Assembly: GCA_007133365.1 (NCBI GenBank)
Contig: SLMV01000038.1
Span: forward strand, 1-6,882
Length of the DNA stretch: 6,882 nucleotides
Direction of reading: 5' to 3'
From: Clostridia bacterium
GTDB lineage: Bacteria > Bacillota > Sulfobacillia > SLMV01
The translations under genes and the position numbers were made by a program. Shown here piece by piece: positions 6,105 to 6,882 of the stretch. Each line of letters starts with the position of its first letter. Within the stretch, counting starts at the first letter, position 1. The notes beneath the pieces are model-generated. The model had not been told where the DNA came from. It searched no databases and saw nothing but the letters and a program-made list of their open reading frames with translations.

Positions 6105-6151
6105 AGGAGGTGAGTGCTGGGGTCTTTGTCGTATGATCCCAGTGTGCGATG
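6105..6151 (+). promoter_or_regulatory. Split, hairpin-bridged ribosome binding site of atpG
   Basis: AGGAGGTGA (6105-6113) is a perfect nine-base SD, yet the atpG ATG is at 6149. Between them CTGGGGTC (6117-6124) pairs with GATCCCAG (6135-6142): eight base pairs, one of them G-U, around a ten-base loop. Three more wobble pairs (6114-6116 with 6143-6145) can extend the base of the stem. With the stem folded, SD and ATG are about 6-12 unpaired bases apart instead of 38, which is normal spacing. An in-frame TGA at 6134-6136 excludes any earlier start in the atpG frame. T4 phage genes 38 and 25 use comparable bridging hairpins. Whether it acts this way here is inference. Confidence 0.6.
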
Positions 6152-6882
6152 GCGAACACCAGAGATATTCGTCGCCGGATCCGAGCGGTTGATAATACTC
6201 GGCAAATCACGCGGGCCATGGAATTGGTGGCTCGGACCAAATTGCGTCGGACGCAAGATCAGGTCATGGCAGGAAAACCCTACAGTGAGGCAATCCATGA
6301 CCTTTTGCGCCGGGTGGCCGCCCGTGGAGGCGACCATCAGCAATCGCCCTTTTTTCAGACGCGGGATTCGTCTAGGCGCTTGTTCATTACCTTTAGTGCG
6401 GACCGCGGACTTTGCGGTAGCTACAATGCCAACGTGTTGCGACGAAGCATGAAGGAATGGGAAAAAGGCCAGGATTCCCGCGGTGACAAACTGATTGTGG
6501 TGGGTCGGCGTGTTCGGGATTTCTTCCGCCGCCGCGGTATCGATATTTATGATGAGTTTACCAACATCGGGGAGGAAGCCGACCTCGGGTTGGCTCGGAC
6601 CCTCGGGCGAATTGCCAGCTACGAATTTACGGCCGAGCGAGTCGATGAGGTGGTGTTGGTTTACACGGAATTTACGTCCATTTTCCAGCATACGCCGAAA
6701 GCCGTGCGCGTGTTGCCGATTGATCCTCAAACCCCTGGCCAGTCGAGTGGCAAAGCGCGGGGGAATGGACTCTATCTGTATGAACCCAGCCCGGAGGCAA
6801 TTCTGGACTACATCATTCCGCGTTATGTGGACAATGCCATGTTCCAGGCCCTCACCGAATCCAAGGCGAGCGAGCATGCCGC
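6149..6882 (+). CDS. atpG: F1Fo ATP synthase subunit gamma (3' end outside window)
   Basis: Central rotor shaft whose N- and C-terminal helices form a coiled coil turning inside the alpha3beta3 head. Seen: N-terminus ANTRDIRRRIRAVDNTRQIT (2-21) followed by AMELVARTKLRR (23-34), SADRGLCGSYNANV (83-96), KLIVVGRRVRDFF (114-126), VVLVYTEFTSIFQHTP (168-183), and the conserved C-terminal helix NAMFQALTESKASEHA (229-244). 244 residues are present; about 40-50 are missing, given a family length near 285-290. The frame is open to the right edge. ATG 6149 is the family-matched start, the first possible after TGA 6134-6136, but its only SD lies 35 or more bases upstream across a hairpin. atpD and atpC would be expected next, beyond the window. 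Confidence 0.97.
   Translation, partial: MANTRDIRRRIRAVDNTRQITRAMELVARTKLRRTQDQVMAGKPYSEAIHDLLRRVAARGGDHQQSPFFQTRDSSRRLFITFSADRGLCGSYNANVLRRSMKEWEKGQDSRGDKLIVVGRRVRDFFRRRGIDIYDEFTNIGEEADLGLARTLGRIASYEFTAERVDEVVLVYTEFTSIFQHTPKAVRVLPIDPQTPGQSSGKARGNGLYLYEPSPEAILDYIIPRYVDNAMFQALTESKASEHA

Noticed and set aside
6133..6192. Short ATG frame of 19 codons lying in the atpG hairpin and start region
   Set aside because: Its ATG is in the loop/stem and 22 bases from the SD; nothing suggests a real leader peptide, although it cannot be excluded.
6114..6452. GTG-started + strand frame of 112 codons just after the strong SD at 6105-6113
   Set aside because: It overlaps atpG in another frame, its start is too near the SD, and its product shows no family features. 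It is a shadow, though the SD it follows needed another explanation.
6059..6877. 272-codon open frame on the - strand across atpG
   Set aside because: The + strand atpG is unmistakable over the same bases; the minus frame is open by codon bias only and shows no motif.
1..6882. Mobile elements, CRISPR arrays, tRNA/rRNA genes, long repeats
   Set aside because: Looked for and not seen; nearly all bases are covered by conserved housekeeping genes, with no transposase or repeat units.

Overview
The window carries a single run of genes, all on the + strand and tightly packed. The order is rpiB, a ywlG-type DUF436 gene, a wecA/tagO-type polyprenyl-phosphate sugar-phosphate transferase, wecB (UDP-GlcNAc 2-epimerase), and then F1Fo ATP synthase genes for subunits b, delta, alpha and gamma. 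The gamma gene runs off the right edge. DNA composition is moderately GC-rich. GTG and TTG starts are used, Shine-Dalgarno (SD) sequences are long, and several genes overlap by 4 to 17 bases. YwlG is typical of Firmicutes, and the order rpiB-ywlG-...-wecA-wecB-atp is a familiar Firmicutes (Bacillota) neighbourhood. I therefore infer a Gram-positive bacterium of that phylum, possibly a deep lineage such as Sulfobacillus or a relative. The genus is only a guess.

Layout: bases 1-50 hold at most the tail of an upstream gene plus the rpiB ribosome binding site. rpiB (51-548) and the DUF436 gene (532-1155) overlap and are probably co-translated. A 64-base gap (1156-1219) holds a plausible extended -10 promoter and is the only obvious place for a new transcript. 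wecA (1220-2260) and wecB (2257-3459) overlap by 4 bases. They supply the lipid-linked GlcNAc and the UDP-ManNAc used to start teichoic-acid-like or other wall polymers. After 26 bases come atpF (3486-3968), atpH (3965-4504, ATGA overlap), atpA (4537-6084, TTG start) and atpG (6149 to the end, incomplete). No convincing intrinsic terminator is visible anywhere, so wall-polymer and ATP synthase genes may share a transcript.

Four things stand out. (1) atpG has a perfect 9-base SD, but it sits 38 bases from the only credible ATG. The space between is filled by an 8-11 bp hairpin that, once folded, brings SD and ATG to normal spacing: a candidate hairpin-bridged ribosome binding site. (2) The proton-channel genes atpB (subunit a) and atpE (subunit c), and atpI, which normally precede atpF, are absent; wecB abuts atpF directly. 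(3) glyA and upp, normally found between ywlG and wecA/wecB in related genomes, are also absent, as though the ancestral cluster had lost two internal blocks. (4) RpiB has Asp where the catalytic, ring-opening His of E. coli RpiB lies.

No RNA genes, CRISPR arrays, insertion sequences or long repeats were seen. The window is mostly conserved housekeeping sequence; the unusual part is its arrangement and the atpG start region.
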